Positions 5,847-8,030 of a stretch of DNA of 8,030 nucleotides are shown piece after piece; the stretch's first letter is position 1, and each line of letters starts with the position of its first letter. The translations under genes were made by a program, and so were the position numbers. This stretch comes from Prevotellaceae bacterium (GTDB lineage Bacteria; Bacteroidota; Bacteroidia; Bacteroidales; UBA932). The stretch covers positions 1 through 8,030 of the forward strand of contig JAIROF010000091.1 in assembly GCA_031257655.1 (NCBI GenBank), in the 5' to 3' direction. The notes under the pieces were generated by a model, which had not been told where the DNA came from, did not search any database, and saw only the letters and a list, made by a program, of their open reading frames with translations.

Positions 5847-5921
5847 TAAGTTGTAAGTTGTAAGTTGTAAGTTGTAAGTTGTAAGTTGTAAGTTGTGAGT
5901 TGTAAGTTGTAAGTTGTGAGT
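5847..5921. repeat. Heptamer tandem array, TAAGTTG with TGAGTTG variants
   Basis: Seven exact TAAGTTG units (5847-5895) are followed by TGAGTTG (5896-5902), two more TAAGTTG (5903-5916) and a partial TGAGT (5917-5921). It begins 8 bp after the stop codon of the transporter gene. The unit differs from the other two heptamers in the window. Confidence 0.97.
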
Positions 5922-6050
5922 AATTAATAGCTAAAGGATGATTAAGGGTAGTGCCCATGTTTGATTGACATAATTCATAAATAGGTAAAAATCAGCGCAA
6001 TAGCATATTTTGGAGTGAAAAACCTCATTTACTCACTCGTGCTTATTTTT

Positions 6051-6091
6051 GGTGTTCGTGAGCTCGCTGCGCTCGGTTACACCTAATTTTT
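6051..6091 (+). terminator. Terminator-like hairpin for the rightward operon
   Basis: GGTGT (6051-6055) pairs with ACACC (6079-6083), and inside it GAGC (6060-6063) pairs with GCTC (6071-6074). The hairpin is followed by TAATTTTT (6084-6091). This is a plausible intrinsic terminator about 210 bp after the transporter stop. The stem is interrupted, so strength is uncertain. Confidence 0.5.
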
Positions 6092-6268
6092 CCAACAAAA
6101 ACAACCTCAGTAGCAATGAGTTGTCAAACCACCATCCAACCTCATTACCTTATTTTCCGTTTGCTCATCTCCCAATTTTCGGCACCCGTCCGCAAATCTT
6201 CGTTAATAATTAGGTAATGAGGTTGTTATATGTTGTTGTTCGCTCGGCTACTGAGGTTGTTTTGTTAG

Positions 6269-6309
6269 AAAAATAAGGTGTAACCGAGCGCAGCGAGCTC
6301 ACGAACACC
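6269..6309 (-). terminator. Terminator-like hairpin for the leftward sigma operon
   Basis: This is the mirror copy of the hairpin at 6051-6091, read on the minus strand: GGTGT (6309-6305) to ACACC (6281-6277), then TTATTTTT (6276-6269). It lies about 50 bp beyond the anti-sigma stop codon. Confidence 0.5.
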
Positions 6310-6361
6310 AAAAGTAAGCACGAGTGAGTAAATTAGGTTTTTCGCGCCCTGGTAATTTTCC

Positions 6362-6745
6362 TCAAAAAATTCGGAGCTTGAGGGTTGAGGCAAGAATTGC
6401 CACGGCTACCGCCGCCACGAGGTAGAAAGCACCCATTCCTACGGCCAGCGCCGGCAGCAGGTCGTGCAGGGCGGCGTCGTTAATCCGTAGCGCAAGCGCC
6501 GGAGCGGAGGCTATGGCGGTGGCCGTAGCGTGCAGCAGGTGGCCGGCCAGGCTTTCCCAGTCTGCGGTGATGGCGCAAATGAGCAATCCTGCGGCGAGGC
6601 TCACCGCAGCGGCGAGCGCCGGCAGCAGGGGCGCTTTGGGCGGAAGGTTGCGCATGAGGGTTTCGGTAAAGTCGTCGCCGGCGGGCTCGTGCCGCTGGGC
6701 TTTGAACCAGCCCCGAAGGTCGGGGGTAGAGGTGCTACCTGTCAT
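6362..6745 (-). CDS. Probable membrane anti-sigma factor partner
   Basis: The 127-residue protein has a charged N-terminal segment (about 1-38) with GDDFTETLMRNL (23-34), a motif style common in small proteins encoded after Bacteroidota ECF sigma genes. It is followed by two likely membrane helices, about 40-60 and 97-119. The N-terminal part would face the cytosol and could bind the sigma factor, with the membrane part anchoring it. It overlaps the sigma gene by 11 bp, which supports stoichiometric production. There is no zinc-binding His-x3-Cys-x2-Cys motif, so it is not a ZAS-type anti-sigma. The function rests on position and topology, not on a recognised domain. Confidence 0.6.
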   Translation of the reverse strand: MTGSTSTPDLRGWFKAQRHEPAGDDFTETLMRNLPPKAPLLPALAAAVSLAAGLLICAITADWESLAGHLLHATATAIASAPALALRINDAALHDLLPALAVGMGAFYLVAAVAVAILASTLKLRIF

Positions 6746-7268
6746 ATCCTGAATTTTTAAAGTAAGCCGATAATTTTTCTTTTCCCCTAAAGAGCAGCGA
6801 TTTTACGGTGCCCACGGGGCAGCCCATCACCTGCGCAATCTTCTTTACGGGAAAATCTTCCATGTAGAAGAGCAGCATGGCCGTTTTTTCGTCGCCCTTG
6901 AGCGCCTCCATAGAGCGGGCAAAGTCTATGCGCTGGTCGGGGTTGGGCGCGCCTGCCGGCAGGAGGAGCGCGTCGTCGTCGAGCGTAGCGGCGGGTTTCC
7001 TTGTCCGGGCGGCGTCGTAGAACGTGTTGCAGGCGATGCGAAAGAGCCAGGTGGAGAACTTTGCTGCGGCGCGAAACGAGCCGATGCCGAGCCAAGCCTT
7101 AATAAACGTTTCCTGCGCGAGGTCTTTGCTGAGCTCTTCGTCGCCGCAGAGGTTGCGCAGGAAGCGCTGCACGGGCGACCGGTATGCCTCGACCAGCAGG
7201 CCAAAGGCACGCCTGTCGCCCAGCAGCGCAGCGCGCGCAACCAGCGCAACCTCGTCGAGCTTGCTCAT
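6735..7268 (-). CDS. ECF-family RNA polymerase sigma factor
   Basis: The 177-residue protein has the two-domain ECF layout. Region 2 spans about residues 20-90, with DLAQETFIKAWL (49-60) and the FSTWLFRIACN core-binding/-10 recognition helix (71-81). Region 4 spans about 115-170, with a helix-turn-helix at VKKIAQVMGCPVGTVKSLLF. No region 1.1 or 3 is present, as expected for this class. It would direct RNA polymerase to a small regulon in response to a signal sensed through its membrane partner. The start ATG overlaps the stop of the DUF6249-like gene (ATGA) and its end overlaps the next gene, so the three are one operon. The target promoters are unknown; regulation of the neighbouring biosynthetic genes is possible but unsupported. 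Confidence 0.93.
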   Translation of the reverse strand: MSKLDEVALVARAALLGDRRAFGLLVEAYRSPVQRFLRNLCGDEELSKDLAQETFIKAWLGIGSFRAAAKFSTWLFRIACNTFYDAARTRKPAATLDDDALLLPAGAPNPDQRIDFARSMEALKGDEKTAMLLFYMEDFPVKKIAQVMGCPVGTVKSLLFRGKEKLSAYFKNSGYDR

Positions 7269-7675
7269 GCAGCTGCCTTTTGGCTATAGCGGTAAATGAC
7301 GAAGCAGGCAAGGCCTGTCAGCATTGGGATAAGGCCAAAGGCGGCCGCGACAAAGGCCTCCTTTTGGCCTATAATCCAACCTGTCAGCGCAAAAGTCAGC
7401 GCGATGCCCAAGCCTATTGCCAGGCAGATAACGCCTGCGTTGAACGCCTGCTGCGGATTTTTTGATTTTTTTTCGCCGCCAAACACGTTCGGCGGCAGCG
7501 CTACGCCCTTTTCGAGCGCCTTGCTGTAGATTTCCGCCTTTAGCTCGTTTCGCCGCCGGATGCTGCGGGCAAAAAAGTAGGCAATGAGCACAAGCCCCGC
7601 CACGGGGACGGCAAACAGCGTTGTGAATATGATGCCGACGATGCCGATTTCGGTGATTCCGAGTCCTTCGATCAT
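7265..7675 (-). CDS. DUF6249-like three-helix membrane protein
   Basis: The 136-residue protein has a first membrane helix at about 10-36, a charged cytosolic loop, and two further helices at about 80-102 and 107-128. The loop contains RRRNELKAEIYSKALEKG followed by VALPPNVF (58-65), a pattern I associate with DUF6249 proteins of Bacteroidota, which often sit beside ECF sigma genes. The biochemical function of that family is not known to me. It is first in the operon and overlaps the sigma gene by 4 bp, so it may take part in signal sensing with the anti-sigma protein. ATG at 7675 is preceded by an A-rich leader. The family call is by memory of the pattern. Confidence 0.7.
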   Translation of the reverse strand: MIEGLGITEIGIVGIIFTTLFAVPVAGLVLIAYFFARSIRRRNELKAEIYSKALEKGVALPPNVFGGEKKSKNPQQAFNAGVICLAIGLGIALTFALTGWIIGQKEAFVAAAFGLIPMLTGLACFVIYRYSQKAAA

Positions 7676-7773
7676 AATTTTTTTGCTTTAAATGGTGAAT
7701 AAAGGAAGTTGAATTTACCGTTAGACGTAGCCAAAGGTGGTTTTGGTTGCAAAGAAAAGAATTTTTTTTGCGG

Positions 7774-7785
7774 AATAGCGCTATT
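7774..7785. promoter_or_regulatory. Perfect 12-bp palindrome upstream of the sigma operon
   Basis: AATAGCGCTATT is a perfect 12-bp palindrome about 100 bp upstream of the DUF6249-like start. Its position would suit an operator for a dimeric regulator, but a single perfect 12-mer can also arise by chance. Confidence 0.3.
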
Positions 7786-7880
7786 ATTTGCGCTGTGATT
7801 TTTTTGAGTTTGAATGCTTTTATGGTTGGCGGCGCAGGTGCGAGGCATACGCTCACACAATTTCGCCGTTATTTCGTCGT

Positions 7881-7906
7881 GGGGCAACCGCAGGGGTGCG
7901 CCCCTA
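7881..7906 (-). repeat. Dispersed GC-rich hairpin unit adjoining the tandem array
   Basis: AGGGG (7892-7896) pairs with CCCCT (7901-7905) around TGCG. Read on the minus strand, the GTAGGGGCGC...GGTTGCCCC word resembles repeats common in intergenic DNA of several phyla, and shares AGGGGCG and GGTTGCCC with the spacer at 2871-2887. The tandem array that follows appears to have grown from its CCCCTAC end. Confidence 0.5.
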
Positions 7907-8030
7907 CGCGCATCGCGCCCCTACGCGCATCGCGCCCCTACGCGCATCGCGCCCCTACGCGCATCGCGCCCCTACGCGCATCGCGCCCCTACGCGCATCG
8001 CGCCCCTACGCGCATCGCGCCCCTACGCGC
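7901..8030. repeat. Exact 17-bp GC-rich tandem array, at least 7.6 copies
   Basis: The unit CCCCTACGCGCATCGCG repeats without a mismatch at 7901-7917, 7918-7934, 7935-7951, 7952-7968, 7969-7985, 7986-8002 and 8003-8019, with 11 bp of another unit to the window end. Each unit contains the mini-hairpin CGCG-CAT-CGCG. Perfect identity between copies implies recent expansion or strong homogenisation. The full size is unknown because the array leaves the window. Confidence 0.97.

Larger units (their letters stand above)
6017..6343. repeat. Element with ~97-bp inverted arms (MITE-like)
   Basis: The left arm 6017-6114 and the right arm 6247-6343 are reverse complements over their whole length, with four mismatches and one single-base indel by my alignment. 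The central 132 bp contain a further 14-bp inverted repeat, CAACCTCATTACCT at 6137-6150 against 6212-6225. No protein is encoded. No clear target-site duplication is seen at the edges. Each arm contains a hairpin followed by a T-run when read toward the centre. The element could be a non-autonomous transposon relic or a dispersed palindromic repeat that now serves as a double terminator. Confidence 0.9.
5839..6361. other. Repeat-rich spacer between convergent operons
   Basis: No gene is supported here. It contains the heptamer array at 5847-5921, about 95 bp of AT-rich sequence with no visible signal (5922-6016), and the large inverted-repeat element at 6017-6343. The flanking genes converge on it, so it should contain the ends of both transcripts. 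Confidence 0.8.
7676..8030. other. Spacer upstream of the sigma operon, ending in a tandem array
   Basis: No supported gene. A 71-codon minus-strand frame at 7887-7672 overlaps the leader and has no recognisable features. Bases 7676-7770 are the probable leader and promoter region of the sigma operon. The only near match to TAnnTTTG is TTTCTTTG on the minus strand around 7750, with no good TTG upstream. A 12-bp palindrome lies at 7774-7785 and the GC-rich array begins at 7901. Confidence 0.65.

Noticed and set aside
7672..7887. 71-codon minus-strand frame upstream of the DUF6249-like gene
   Set aside because: No recognisable features; it covers the leader and the palindrome region and overlaps the start of the real gene.
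7901..8030. CRISPR array
   Set aside because: The 17-bp units are contiguous and identical with no variable spacers, and no cas genes are present.

Overview
The window looks like a chromosomal segment of a member of the Bacteroidota, possibly Bacteroidales. The reasons are: GC-rich genes separated by AT-rich, repeat-laden spacers; start codons without clear Shine-Dalgarno sequences but with A-rich leaders; a half-size ketosynthase-like protein of a type I associate with flexirubin/aryl-polyene loci of this phylum; and a DUF6249-like membrane protein next to an ECF sigma factor. The assignment is inference from gene content and style, not from a search.

Layout. Bases 1-517 hold no gene but are dense in repeats: a heptamer array, two nested inverted-repeat pairs and a large GC-rich palindromic element. 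Bases 518-5838 carry a rightward, tightly packed gene set: a hotdog thioesterase, a ketosynthase (KS) with an unusual in-frame 12-bp minisatellite, a half-size KS-like protein, a 196-bp spacer with a second heptamer array, an acyl carrier protein, a second complete KS, a KS-fold protein that has lost all catalytic residues (chain-length-factor-like), and a small four-helix ArnE/EmrE-like membrane protein. Within each block genes overlap by 4-16 bp or abut, so translation is probably coupled. Bases 5839-6361 separate these genes from a convergent leftward operon and hold a third heptamer array plus a ~327-bp element with ~97-bp inverted arms; each arm contains a terminator-like hairpin. Bases 7675-6362 (minus strand) encode a DUF6249-like membrane protein, an ECF sigma factor and a probable membrane anti-sigma factor, overlapping by 4 and 11 bp. 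Bases 7676-8030 are a spacer ending in an exact 17-bp GC-rich tandem array that runs off the window.

How the genes may work together. The rightward set resembles part of an aryl-polyene/flexirubin-type type II polyketide or fatty acid system. The ACP carries the growing chain, the two intact KSs extend it, one or both catalytically dead KS-fold proteins probably act as KS partners or length determinants, the thioesterase releases or edits acyl chains, and the small membrane protein may move a lipid-linked product. Ketoreductase, dehydratase, starter-unit ligase or ammonia lyase, acyltransferase and exporter genes are not in the window, so the pathway here is incomplete. The most unusual feature is the 13-copy, 12-bp repeat inside the first KS gene. 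The most unusual overall pattern is the set of three different 7-bp arrays, two of them directly after stop codons.
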